NCBI GenBank assembly: GCA_025964115.1
Contig: JAOPZM010000025.1
Location: 1 to 39,559, forward strand
Source: Solirubrobacterales bacterium
GTDB lineage: Bacteria; Actinomycetota; Thermoleophilia; Solirubrobacterales; Solirubrobacteraceae
Length of the DNA: 39,559 bases
Direction: 5' to 3'
Every line of letters begins with the position of its first letter. Positions within the stretch are counted from its first letter, which is position 1. The notes below the pieces were generated by a model. The model was not told the origin of the DNA. It ran no database searches and saw only the letters and a program-made list of their open reading frames with translations. Made by a program: the position numbers and the translations under genes. Below, one piece after another: positions 17,126 to 26,344 of the stretch.

Positions 17126-19489
17126 GTGAACGAGCCGCCGCCGAGCGCAGCATCTGTGGAGCCGGGCCACGGCCTGACCGACACCGAGGCCGCGCGGCGC
17201 CTGGAGGCACGCGGGAAGCGGCCCCGCCAGCGCTCGAGCCGGTCCTACGCCAGCATCGTCCGGGCGAACACGCTGAACATTCCGAACGGGATCCTGCTCT
17301 TCTTCGGCGTGCTCACGATCAGCTTCGCGTCGTGGCGGGACGCGCTCTTCCTGGGGATCCTGGTCTCGAACGTAGCGATCGGGTCCTTCCAGGAGATCCG
17401 CTCCAAGCGCGCGCTCGACCGGCTTGCCGCGCTGGTCGCGCCGGACGCGGTCGTCGTGCGGGATGGCGTGGACCGGCGCGTGCCGATCGACCAGGTCGTC
17501 GCGGGCGACCTCGTCCGTCTGGCGGCCGGGGACCAGGTCATCGCCGACGGTAGCGTGATCAGCGCCGACGGCCTGGTCCTCGATGAGGCGAACCTCACGG
17601 GCGAGTCCGAGCCGGTCATCCGCGGCGTCGGAGAGCCCGTGTGGTCCGGGTCCTTCGCGGTAGAGGGCGCATCGCTGTTCGAGGCCACCGCCGTCGGGCC
17701 GGACAGCCGGGCCGAGCGGCTGGCCGCGACCGCGCGTACGTTCCGCCACCCGCGCTCGCCCCTGGAGCGCGCCAACGACCGGCTCCTGGTGAGGATCGTC
17801 GCGTTTTCGGCGCCTCTCGCGATCGGACTCACGATCTCAGTTCTCACTCGTGGCGGCAGCGCCGCCTCGCACGTGCAGTCGATCACGGCGGGCATCGTCA
17901 ACCTCGTCCCGGAGGGCCTCATCCTCCTGATCAGCGTCACCGCGGCCGCCTCGGCATTCAAGATGGCCAGGCGAGGCGTGCTCGCGCAGCAGCTCAACGC
18001 GATCGAGTCGCTCGCGTCTGTCGATGTGGTCTGCACGGACAAGACGGGCACGCTGACCGAGCCCACGCCGCGGGTTGTGGCACTCGTGCCCGCTGACGGG
18101 ACCGACGAAGCCGCCTTCGCCCGCGAGCTGGCGATCTATGCGGCCAGCGCCCCCTCCCGCAACCTCACCCTCGAGGCGATCAACGAGGCTGGGCTGGCGG
18201 ATGTGACGAGCGTCGCGGTGTTAGCCCAGGTCCCCTTCTCCTCACGGCGGCGTTGGAGCGCTCTGGACCTCGACGGCGAGCGCCTCTTCATGGGCGCACC
18301 CGAGAGATTCACCAATGCCAATCCATCCCTGCAGGCGCGTGCGCGCGATGAGGCGAGCGCCGGCCGGCGCGTGCTTGCGCTCGGACGCAGCGACGCACCG
18401 CTGGCGGCCGATGCCCTTGACCCGCCGTTCCCCGACGACGTCCAGGCGCTCGGCCTCGTCGTCCTCGCCGAGCGGCTTCGGCCCAACGCGGCCACGACGG
18501 TCGCGTTCTTCGCCGACCAGGACGTGACGCTGAAGGTGCTGTCCGGCGACGCGCCCGCGACGGCCGGCGCGATTGCGCACGACGCGGGCGTGCCCGGCTC
18601 GACGCCCGCGCTTGACGGGGAATCGCTTCCGAGCGAACCGGCGGCTCTGCGCGACGCCGTACTATCGGCGCCGGCAGTCGGAAGGATCTCGCCCGAGGGC
18701 AAGCGCGCGGTGGTAAACGCGCTCGGCGAGGCCGGATGCTACGTCGCAATGGTGGGCGACGGGGTCAACGACGTGCCGGCCCTCAAGGAGGCCCGCTTGG
18801 CGATCGCACAGGGCTCGGGCACGCAGATGGCGCGGTCAGTCGCCGACCTCGTGCTGGTCGAAGACGACTTCGCGACGGTGCCGAGCATGGTTGCCGAGGG
18901 ACGGCAGATCCTGCGCAACGTCCAGCGTGTGGCACAGCTGTTCGTCACCAAGACCGTGTTCACGGCGGTCGTCGGGCTGGCGGTCGGGATCCCCACCGCC
19001 ACCTTCCCGCTGCTGCCGCGGCAGTTCACGATCGCCTCGACGGTCACGATCGGGATTCCGGCCTTCCTTATCGCGCTTGCGCCGAGCTCCGGCCCATGGC
19101 GCCCTGAGCGGTTCCTGCAGTCGGTGGCCCGCTTCGCGATCCCGGCGGGCGTCGCGATCGGGATCGGCATCGTCGCCGGCTACCTGCTGGCGCGCTACGG
19201 ATTCAATCTGGGCCTGACCCGCTCGCGCACGGTCGCCACGGGCATCGTCGTCGTCTCCGGGCTCGCAGTCGTGATGCGCCTCGAGGCCGAACGCGGACGA
19301 CGCCGCGTCGCGATCGCGGGCCTGTGCGCCTTGATGCTGGCCCTCTTCGCGCTCGCGTTCGTGATCCCGTTCCTGCGCGAATTCTATGAGCTCGCAACGC
19401 CCACCGGGGAGAGCGTCGCGGCCTGGGCGGTGGGGACCGTGATCGGAGTCGGCGGCATGCTGGGCATCCTGCGCCTGCTGCGCGTTTGA
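17126..19489 (+). CDS. P-type (HAD-IC) cation-transporting ATPase, CtpE-like
   Basis: GTG start; TGES motif LTGESEPV; PEGL membrane motif; phosphorylation site VCTDKTGTLT; hinge MVGDGVNDVPALKEA. Confidence 0.92.
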   Translation: MNEPPPSAASVEPGHGLTDTEAARRLEARGKRPRQRSSRSYASIVRANTLNIPNGILLFFGVLTISFASWRDALFLGILVSNVAIGSFQEIRSKRALDRLAALVAPDAVVVRDGVDRRVPIDQVVAGDLVRLAAGDQVIADGSVISADGLVLDEANLTGESEPVIRGVGEPVWSGSFAVEGASLFEATAVGPDSRAERLAATARTFRHPRSPLERANDRLLVRIVAFSAPLAIGLTISVLTRGGSAASHVQSITAGIVNLVPEGLILLISVTAAASAFKMARRGVLAQQLNAIESLASVDVVCTDKTGTLTEPTPRVVALVPADGTDEAAFARELAIYAASAPSRNLTLEAINEAGLADVTSVAVLAQVPFSSRRRWSALDLDGERLFMGAPERFTNANPSLQARARDEASAGRRVLALGRSDAPLAADALDPPFPDDVQALGLVVLAERLRPNAATTVAFFADQDVTLKVLSGDAPATAGAIAHDAGVPGSTPALDGESLPSEPAALRDAVLSAPAVGRISPEGKRAVVNALGEAGCYVAMVGDGVNDVPALKEARLAIAQGSGTQMARSVADLVLVEDDFATVPSMVAEGRQILRNVQRVAQLFVTKTVFTAVVGLAVGIPTATFPLLPRQFTIASTVTIGIPAFLIALAPSSGPWRPERFLQSVARFAIPAGVAIGIGIVAGYLLARYGFNLGLTRSRTVATGIVVVSGLAVVMRLEAERGRRRVAIAGLCALMLALFALAFVIPFLREFYELATPTGESVAAWAVGTVIGVGGMLGILRLLRV

Positions 19490-19509
19490 CCGACGAAGAG
19501 CCGTCCCCA

Positions 19510-19563
19510 CGTAGCCCCGGCCAGCGGCCACGGCTACGCCTCGCGGTTGCTGGCTGGCCGCTG
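19510..19563. terminator. Hairpins between convergent genes
   Basis: CGTAGCC...GGCTACG (19510-19538) and CAGCGGCCA...TGGCCGCTG (19522-19563). Confidence 0.45.
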
Positions 19564-19595
19564 CCAGACCCCCGCGCGACGCGGCCACTGTGACC

Positions 19596-19967
19596 TCACG
19601 GATCGACGCGCTCGGACGGGCGCGAGCGCCTCGCAGCATCGATGGCCTGCGCCACGTCGTCGTGGACGGGGATGGCGCTCGGGATCCCGACGATCTCGGC
19701 CAGGCGTCCAAGCTCCGACTCGGGGCTGATCACGAGTCGAAGCGTCGCGCGCCGTTCGCGCATGCGCCGGCTCAGGCGGAAGATCATGTCGATGCCGGCG
19801 CTGTCCAGGTAGCGGGTCTCGCTCAGATCGACGACGAGCTCGAAGCCGTGCTGGCTCGTGTGGGCGCTCAGTTCATCGCGCACCCTGGTCGCATTCGCAG
19901 CGTCGATGTCGACCGGCGTACGCACGACCGGGATCCCGTCGAAATGCTCGACTGGCAACTCGATCAT
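19596..19967 (-). CDS. STAS-domain anti-sigma factor antagonist
   Basis: IPVVRTPVDIDAANATRVRDEL...LVVDLSETRYLDSAGIDMIFRLSRRM. Confidence 0.9.
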   Translation of the reverse strand: MIELPVEHFDGIPVVRTPVDIDAANATRVRDELSAHTSQHGFELVVDLSETRYLDSAGIDMIFRLSRRMRERRATLRLVISPESELGRLAEIVGIPSAIPVHDDVAQAIDAARRSRPSERVDP

Positions 19968-21631
19968 GACGCCTCGGAAATACGCTTGACCAGCGTCACG
20001 GCGGTGCCGCTCTCGTCGTGGCGGACCTCAGTCGCGCCCATCAGCTCGCGCATGATCATCAGGCCACGGCCGCGATCGCTGCGCGTGGATTCCCGCCAGC
20101 GGCCCGTATCGCGCACCGTGACGCGGACCTCTGCCTCCGAATACTGGCACTCAACGTTGAAGACCGCATCACGGAGGCCGTAGGCGTGCTCGATCGCGTT
20201 TGCCGCCGCCTCCGACACTGCGACCGTGATGTCGAAGCGTATCTGCGGGCGGACGCCGTGCCGGACCAGCCAGCGACCGAGCGTCCGGCGCAGGCCGACG
20301 AGCACGCGCGGCGCCGCCTCGAGCGTCAGCTCCAGACGTGATCCGAGGGCCACGGATTCGATCGCGAGCAGGGCGACGTCGTCCTCCAGGGCGACGTGCT
20401 GCACGAGGCCGGCGTAGACGTGATCGGCGAAGGTGAGGCTGTTCGCACCCGCAGCCTCAGCCGCAGCCGCAGCCGCGTTCGCGGCGGATGCCAGCCGCTC
20501 GAGGCCCAGGTCGATCGACTCCCCCCTGCGCTCGACCAGGCCGTCGGTATAGAGCAGCAGCACTCCACCTGCCGGGAATCTCAGCTCCTGCACCGAGTAG
20601 CCCTGCCCAGGACATACGCCCAACGGCGGTGCCTGCGCACCCGCCACGAAGCGGCTCTTCTCGCCGGGGGCGAGCAGCAGTGCGGGCAGATGTCCGGCGC
20701 TCACCGCCGAGAGCTCCTCGCTCTCCAGGTCAAGCGCGAAGATCGCCACCGTCGCGCTGCGATTTCGGCCGATCGAGACGAGCAGCTCGTTGAGCAGCGA
20801 CATCACCGCGCCCAGGTCGTGGCCCTCGACGAGGTAGGCGCGCACGCCAGTGCGTATCTCGGCCATCACGGAGGCGGCTACGACGCCACGCCCGACCACG
20901 TCTCCGATCACGAACGCGACGCGACCGTCCGGCAGCTGGAACACGTCGTACCAGTCCCCGCCGATCTTCACGCCCGAGCCTGCGGGGAGGTACTTTGCGC
21001 TGAAGCGCAGTCCCGGCACCTGCGGGAGCGCCTCGGGGAGCAACGTTCGCTGCATCGCCTGGGTCACCGCACGCTGCTCGGAGAGGCGGGCGTTGTCGAT
21101 CGCCAGCGCCGCACGGTCGGCGGCGAGCTGCAGCAGCCTGACGTCGTCCTCGTTGAACGAACGAGGAACCAGCGTGCCGGCGTGCAGCACCCCGATCACC
21201 CTGCCTTCCACGAGCAGCGGTACACCGAGCAGGGACCTGATCCCGGTCTGCTCGAGGATCGGGTTCACGATCTCGGGTTTGCTGACGCGCTCGAGGATGA
21301 TCGGCCGTCGCTCAGCGGCGATGCGACCCGCGAAGCCGCGCCCGAGCGGTATCTGCACGCCCTGACGAACCTCCTCCTCGATTCCCTTGGCCGCACGGGC
21401 GACCAGCACGCCGCGATCCTCATCGAGCAGCAGGACCGCCGCCGTGTCCGCATTCAGGCTCGATCTGACGCGGTCGAGCAGCTCGGCGAGCATGTCATCC
21501 AGCGAGAGATATGCCAGCGCCGAATCGGTGACCCGCTCGAGGTCCTCCAACCGCTGCTCTGGAGGGTTCGCATCGCTCATCGCCGGCGGCGCTCCCGCGG
21601 GCCCGGTGTCCAGCCGCTGAAGCTCGCTCAT
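19964..21631 (-). CDS. GAF - SpoIIE (PP2C) phosphatase with C-terminal HATPase_c (RsbW-like) domain
   Basis: GAF region; GGDWYDVFQLPDGRVAFVIGDVVGRGVVAA; LLLYTDGLVERRGESID; C-terminal AVSEAAANAIEHAY and GRGLMIMRELM. ORF open to 21667; MSELQRL start at 21631 preferred. Confidence 0.92.
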   Translation of the reverse strand: MSELQRLDTGPAGAPPAMSDANPPEQRLEDLERVTDSALAYLSLDDMLAELLDRVRSSLNADTAAVLLLDEDRGVLVARAAKGIEEEVRQGVQIPLGRGFAGRIAAERRPIILERVSKPEIVNPILEQTGIRSLLGVPLLVEGRVIGVLHAGTLVPRSFNEDDVRLLQLAADRAALAIDNARLSEQRAVTQAMQRTLLPEALPQVPGLRFSAKYLPAGSGVKIGGDWYDVFQLPDGRVAFVIGDVVGRGVVAASVMAEIRTGVRAYLVEGHDLGAVMSLLNELLVSIGRNRSATVAIFALDLESEELSAVSAGHLPALLLAPGEKSRFVAGAQAPPLGVCPGQGYSVQELRFPAGGVLLLYTDGLVERRGESIDLGLERLASAANAAAAAAEAAGANSLTFADHVYAGLVQHVALEDDVALLAIESVALGSRLELTLEAAPRVLVGLRRTLGRWLVRHGVRPQIRFDITVAVSEAAANAIEHAYGLRDAVFNVECQYSEAEVRVTVRDTGRWRESTRSDRGRGLMIMRELMGATEVRHDESGTAVTLVKRISEAS

Positions 21632-21787
21632 ATCAGCTCTAACCCGTTCACCTGCAGCCACCGTCACATCTGTATACCCGGGAACCGGCTACGAAGCACT
21701 TGAGCGTGGCGCACCGCCCCGGGAGCGTCTTCTAACCTGCGTTGTGGCCGCCGGCAAGCCCGCGGTCACCGAGCAAGGAGAGACAGG

Positions 21788-23173
21788 ATGGCCCTGAGAA
21801 GCCCGACCCAGATCAACCCCGAGCGCGTGGAGGAGCTCACCCGGCGCGAGCTCGCGAGCTTGAACGCGCGAACCCAGGGCTCGGCGGCGATGTACGAGCG
21901 CGCGCGGAGCTCCCTCAGCGGCGGAGTGGCCTCCTCTTACCAGCTGCGTGACCCCTGGCCGATCTACCTGGCGTCCGGCGAGGGAGCCACCGTCACCGAC
22001 GTCGACGGGAACCGCTACTGGGACTTCCACAACGGCTTCGGCTCGATGGTGCAGGGTCACGCGCATCCGGCGATCGTCGCGGCGGTCCGCGAGCGGGTCG
22101 CTCTCGCCACGCATTTCGCTGCCGTCACCGAGGACACGGTCATCGTCGCCGAGCAGCTTTCGCAGCGTTTCGGCCTCGAGCGCTGGCGCTTGGTCAACTC
22201 CGGCTCGGAGGCCACGATGGACGCGATCCGCATCGCGCGCGCGCTCACGGGGCGGGAGACGATCATGAAGATCTTCGGCTCCTACCACGGCCACCACGAC
22301 GCGGTGATGGTCTCGATCGGCGTTCCCTACGAGCAGATCGGCGACCGCGACAACCTCGCTTCGCTTCCCTATGGCGCCGGTATCCCGAAGGCCGTGAGCG
22401 ATCTGACCATTCCAGTTCCGTTCAACGACGCCGCCGCGATGGAGCGCCGGATCGAGCGTCTCGCCGCCGAGGGGAGGACGCCCGCCTGCGTGATCATGGA
22501 GGCGGCGATGATGAATCTCGGCGTCGTCCTGCCGGAGCCGGGCTACCTCCAGCAGGTCCGCGAGATCACCTCCCGGCACGGCATCGTGCTGATCTTCGAC
22601 GAGGTCAAGACCGGCCTCGCGATCGCCAGCGGCGGCGCCACCGAGCGATTCGGCGTCACGCCGAACATGGTCACGCTCGCCAAGACACTCGGCGGCGGGC
22701 TGCCATCCGGAGCGATCGGCGGCAGCGAGCAGGTGATGAGCGTCGTCGAGGACGGAAGCGTCTACCAGGTCGGCACATACAACGGCAACCCGCTGTCGAT
22801 GGCCGCCGCGCGGGCCAGCCTCGAACATGTCCTGACCCCGGACGCGTACCGCCATCTCGACCGGCTCAACGACCGCATCCTCGCCGGCTGCGAAGAGGTC
22901 ATCGAGCGTCACGGCCTGCCCGGATACGCCGTCGGCATCGGCTCGAAGGGCTGTGTCACGTTCTCCCCGACGCGGATCCTCGACTATGAAACGTTCAAGG
23001 CCAACCAGGATGTCGCCGTGACCGAACTGGCATGGCTTTGGAACATGAACCGCAGCATCTACATGACGCCGGGGCGCGAGGAGGAGTGGACGCTGTCGGT
23101 GACCCACACCGACGAGGCCATCGACGCCTACGTGCAGGCCTTCGAGGAGATGGCGGCCGCTCTGACGGCGTAG
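21788..23173 (+). CDS. Class-III aminotransferase (glutamate-1-semialdehyde 2,1-aminomutase-like)
   Basis: aaggag RBS; DVDGNRYWDFHNGFGSMVQGHAHP; NSGSEATMDAIRIARALTGRETIMKIFGSYHGHHD; FDEVKTGL; TLAKTLGGGLPSGAIGG. Confidence 0.92.
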   Translation: MALRSPTQINPERVEELTRRELASLNARTQGSAAMYERARSSLSGGVASSYQLRDPWPIYLASGEGATVTDVDGNRYWDFHNGFGSMVQGHAHPAIVAAVRERVALATHFAAVTEDTVIVAEQLSQRFGLERWRLVNSGSEATMDAIRIARALTGRETIMKIFGSYHGHHDAVMVSIGVPYEQIGDRDNLASLPYGAGIPKAVSDLTIPVPFNDAAAMERRIERLAAEGRTPACVIMEAAMMNLGVVLPEPGYLQQVREITSRHGIVLIFDEVKTGLAIASGGATERFGVTPNMVTLAKTLGGGLPSGAIGGSEQVMSVVEDGSVYQVGTYNGNPLSMAAARASLEHVLTPDAYRHLDRLNDRILAGCEEVIERHGLPGYAVGIGSKGCVTFSPTRILDYETFKANQDVAVTELAWLWNMNRSIYMTPGREEEWTLSVTHTDEAIDAYVQAFEEMAAALTA

Positions 23174-23320
23174 AAGCGCCGCAGCGCGGCAAGCCGGAGG
23201 GCACCTGGCATCCGCCAAGATCGAGCTCGCGTAACGCCCAGCCCGGGCCGTGTGTAAGCGCCCGCGCCATCCCTCGACCGGACCCGTCGCCCGCCGGCGC
23301 GGCAGCACTACAGTTGCCCC

Positions 23321-24112
23321 ATGCTCGGCAAGGGCGTCGCGCCGTCTGTGCTGCTCGACATCGACGGGGTGCTGCACGTCGGCGAGCAGCCGATTGCCGG
23401 GGCGATCGACGCGTTAGCGGAGCTGCAGCGCATCAGCGCGGGCGTGCGGCTCGTGACGAACACGACCTCCAAGTCCCGCGGCCAGATCGTCGAGCAGCTG
23501 CGGAGGCTCGGCTTCGAAGTGGCCAGTGACGAGGTGCTGACTCCCGCAGCACTCGCGGTGCACCACTGCCGCGAACGCGGATATCGGTCGGTGAAGCTGC
23601 TGGTGGCCGAGGCCCTGCGGGAGGATCTCGCAGAGCTCCTGAGCGTCTCAGGCGGGGGGCCGGTGGACGCCATCGTCCTCGGAGACCTGGGGGCCGGCTT
23701 CACCGCGGAGGTGCTCAACGACGCGTTTCGGCTGTTGATGGACGGGGCCGAGCTGGTCGCGCTTCAGCACAACCGCTACTGGCAACGGGCAGACGGCCTC
23801 GCGCTCGACGTGGGTGCCTACTCGGCCGCGCTCGAGTATGCCTCGGGCCGCGAGGCGGCCGTCGTCGGCAAGCCGGCTCGCGAGTTCTTCACGGCGGCGC
23901 TGGCTGAGCTCGGCTCAGTCCCCGAGAGCACCCTGATGGTGGGCGACGACGTCGAGGCGGACGTCGGTGGGGCGATGCAGGCCGGCCTTCGCGGCGTCCT
24001 CGTGCGAACCGGCAAGTACCGACAGGAGGCGCTCGCGAGCTCGGGCGTGAGGCCGACGGACATCCTCGACTCGATCGCCGATGTCCCACGGCTGTTGCGC
24101 CAGCTCACGTGA
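23321..24112 (+). CDS. HAD-IIA family hydrolase (LHPP/NagD-like)
   Basis: VLLDIDGVLHVGEQPIAGAIDAL; LVTNTTSKSRGQIVEQLRRLGF; MVGDDVEADVGGAMQAGLRGVLVRTGKY. Confidence 0.9.
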   Translation: MLGKGVAPSVLLDIDGVLHVGEQPIAGAIDALAELQRISAGVRLVTNTTSKSRGQIVEQLRRLGFEVASDEVLTPAALAVHHCRERGYRSVKLLVAEALREDLAELLSVSGGGPVDAIVLGDLGAGFTAEVLNDAFRLLMDGAELVALQHNRYWQRADGLALDVGAYSAALEYASGREAAVVGKPAREFFTAALAELGSVPESTLMVGDDVEADVGGAMQAGLRGVLVRTGKYRQEALASSGVRPTDILDSIADVPRLLRQLT

Positions 24113-24121
24113 ACGGGGACC

Positions 24122-25120
24122 TCAGGCGCGGGCGCCGCGCGCGAGTTCCAGCTCTCGCTGCACCGTCGGGCGCTGGTTGTCGATGCGTAGCCGCTCGCTG
24201 AGAATCGAGACCGCTTCTGCGTGACGGCCCTCGAGCCGCAAAGCTCGGCCGAGATCGTAGAGAGCGTAGGCGAAGGTCAGGCAAGCTTCGCTGGCCGGCT
24301 CGGTGCAGGCCGCCAGAGACTGCCCGCTCGCGCTGATGGCGGACGCGAGCGCAGGGACGGCGCTCGCATAGCTGCCGGCGGCGAGCAGCCGGTGACCCTC
24401 GGCCTCGAGCTCCACGGCAGCCACGGGAGAGATCCGCGTCGGGACGGGCGAGAGGCGGCCGCCTGTCGCGAGCTGCCCGCTCGGCGGCTGAGCCCGGCCC
24501 GCGACGGGCGTCGCCGGCAGGGACTTGCCCTTACGGGAGGATTCCGCGACACTCCGCACCGGCTCGCGCGCAGCGCCGACGCGTGTTGCTCGGTCGGGAG
24601 CGAGATCGCCGAGCGCTATCGCGATGACCGCCGCAAACGCCGCGAGGAGGGCCATGACCGCCAGGAGGGCACGTGGCGGCGGACGACGCCCGGTGAGCGC
24701 GTGCCCGGTGAGCGCGTGCCCGGTGAGCGCGCTCCGGGCCGGCCTGGTCAGCCGCTCGCCGATGGCGCGAGCCCTGCCCAGCGATGCCGGTGCAGGTGCC
24801 GCCGCGGCTTCGAGCGAGCGCGCGCGAGGACGGGAGGAGGAGATCTCCTCCGTTGTGTGTTGCCCGGGTGCGGCCTCAGCGGCGGGAGCCGGCCGGCGCT
24901 CGCACTCCAGCCGCGCGCTAAGTGCGGGCATGCCTTCGGCCGCCGCGGCGGTGCGCGTGATGGGCAGCCCTGCCGCAGCGAGCTCGTAGCAGAGCAGTGC
25001 GGGGTTCTCGATGCCGATGCCGCGAAGCTCATCGAACGTGACCGGTGCGCCGCCGGCCGCGCGCAACCGCTCGACCAGCTGGGCCTGCTGCTCGTCCAGG
25101 GGGACCGGATCGTCGCTCAT
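24122..25120 (-). CDS. Membrane-anchored protein with C-terminal TPR-like repeats
   Basis: Start MSDDPVPLDEQQ; single TM ALLAVMALLAAFAAVIAIAL; C-terminal ASYASAVPAL...LYDLGRALRLEGRHAEAVSILSERLRIDNQ. Confidence 0.7.
   Translation of the reverse strand: MSDDPVPLDEQQAQLVERLRAAGGAPVTFDELRGIGIENPALLCYELAAAGLPITRTAAAAEGMPALSARLECERRPAPAAEAAPGQHTTEEISSSRPRARSLEAAAAPAPASLGRARAIGERLTRPARSALTGHALTGHALTGRRPPPRALLAVMALLAAFAAVIAIALGDLAPDRATRVGAAREPVRSVAESSRKGKSLPATPVAGRAQPPSGQLATGGRLSPVPTRISPVAAVELEAEGHRLLAAGSYASAVPALASAISASGQSLAACTEPASEACLTFAYALYDLGRALRLEGRHAEAVSILSERLRIDNQRPTVQRELELARGARA
24691..24735. repeat. 15-bp tandem repeat x3 inside CDS
   Basis: cggtgagcgcgtgcc / cggtgagcgcgtgcc / cggtgagcgcgctcc, encoding (G)HALT repeats on the minus strand. 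Confidence 0.85.
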
Positions 25121-25196
25121 GGCCCCCTTATGCCCGCCAACGCATCGTGCCAAGCGCGGGATCGAGTACCGGCGGCCGCAGTGGCGCGCAACACCG

Positions 25197-25376
25197 ATGG
25201 CCCTGACGCTCAGGGCATGGCTGCGCAACCCGGGACAGCGCAAGACCATCGCTCATGAGCTGCGTGTCCACCCCCAGACTGTCCGCTACCGGATGACGAG
25301 GCTGCGCGAGCTGTTCGGGCCCGTGCTCGACGATCCCGATGGCCGCTTCTAGCTCGAGCTTGCCCTGCGGGTACGG
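25197..25376 (+). pseudogene. PucR/CdaR-type C-terminal HTH remnant with premature stop
   Basis: MALTLRAWLRNPGQRKTIAHELRVHPQTVRYRMTRLRELFGPVLDDPDGRF*LELALRVRP; TAG at 25350-25352. Confidence 0.6.
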
Positions 25377-25440
25377 CCGTACGCCGAGCTCGCTCCGAGC
25401 GCCGTGGAGCCCGACCCCTCGGCTCGGCCGATCCGCCAGA

Positions 25441-25470
25441 CTCAGGTTTCTCTCAGCAACTCCTAAGATC
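25441..25470 (+). promoter_or_regulatory. Candidate response-regulator binding site (11-bp direct repeat) upstream of yceI
   Basis: CTCAGgtttctCTCAGcaactcCTAAGATC; half-sites 11 bp apart; TAAGAT may be a -10. Confidence 0.5.
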
Positions 25471-25546
25471 GCTGCCAGCCCGACCGGCTCTCATGGGGCT
25501 GACGCGGTGGCCCGTCCGCCGCCTCCCCGATGAAAGGCCGAGACCG

Positions 25547-26320
25547 ATGACGCGGCTGTTTGCGAGACCGAAGACCAGACGCGGCGCCATCGTGGCCATC
25601 GCCGCCGGCATCGCCGCTGTCGCGGTGGTCGGATTCGCGGTGATCTATTTGGTGTTCCTGCCGACCTCCTCTCCGAAGCCGTTCAGGCTGACCACGTCGA
25701 ACGCGGGCTCCCCGACCACCTCCGCGAACAGCTCGACGGCCGGGTCGGCGGCCGGGCCCGCGACCGGCTCGGCGACGGGAGCGGTGGGCCGCTGGCAGAT
25801 CGCCGCGGGCTCGGAGGCGGGCTACCGCGTGCGCGAGCAGCTGGCCTTCCTTCCGGCTCAGAGCGACGCGGTCGGACGTACGTCGTCGCTCACCGGCACG
25901 GCAACCATCGCGCAGTCCCACGGCGGTGTCACCATCACCGAAGCCTCGTTCAAGGTGGCGGTGGACACGCTCAAGAGCGACCGGTCGATGCGCGACGAAA
26001 AAATCCACACGATCGGGCTGGAAAGCGACCGGTATCCGACTGCCACGTTCACCCTCTCCGCGCCGCTCACGCTGCCCGCCAGCGTGCTCAGCGGCAATGT
26101 GGCACACCTGTCCGCGAGGGGCGCCCTCGACATCCACGGCACCTCGCAACGCGTCACGATCCCGCTCGAACTGCGCCTGGCGGGCTCCACGCTTCAGGCG
26201 GCCGGCTCGCTGCGCTTCCCGTGGAGCCAGTTCAACATGAGCGCGCCCAGCATCGGCGGCTTCGTGACCGTCACCGACAAAGCGACGCTGGAATTCGACC
26301 TGCGCCTACAGCGAGGGTAG
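25547..26320 (+). CDS. YceI family protein, N-terminally membrane anchored
   Basis: TM IVAIAAGIAAVAVVGFAVIYLVFL; VGRWQIAAGSEAGYRVREQL; DSRMRDEKIHTIGLESDRYPTATFT-like YceI core; SFNMSAPSIGGFVTVTDKATLEFDL-like end. Confidence 0.88.
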   Translation: MTRLFARPKTRRGAIVAIAAGIAAVAVVGFAVIYLVFLPTSSPKPFRLTTSNAGSPTTSANSSTAGSAAGPATGSATGAVGRWQIAAGSEAGYRVREQLAFLPAQSDAVGRTSSLTGTATIAQSHGGVTITEASFKVAVDTLKSDRSMRDEKIHTIGLESDRYPTATFTLSAPLTLPASVLSGNVAHLSARGALDIHGTSQRVTIPLELRLAGSTLQAAGSLRFPWSQFNMSAPSIGGFVTVTDKATLEFDLRLQRG

Positions 26321-26344
26321 TCATGGACGGAGGAGAATGACGAC

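Noticed and set aside
20396-21703. 435-aa plus-strand ORF opposite the SpoIIE gene
   Set aside because: Shadow ORF; the minus strand carries intact GAF, SpoIIE and HATPase motifs
21689-23377. 562-aa minus-strand ORF opposite the aminotransferase
   Set aside because: Antisense shadow in GC-rich DNA; His/Asp/Arg-rich composition without family motifs, while the plus strand is a clear aminotransferase
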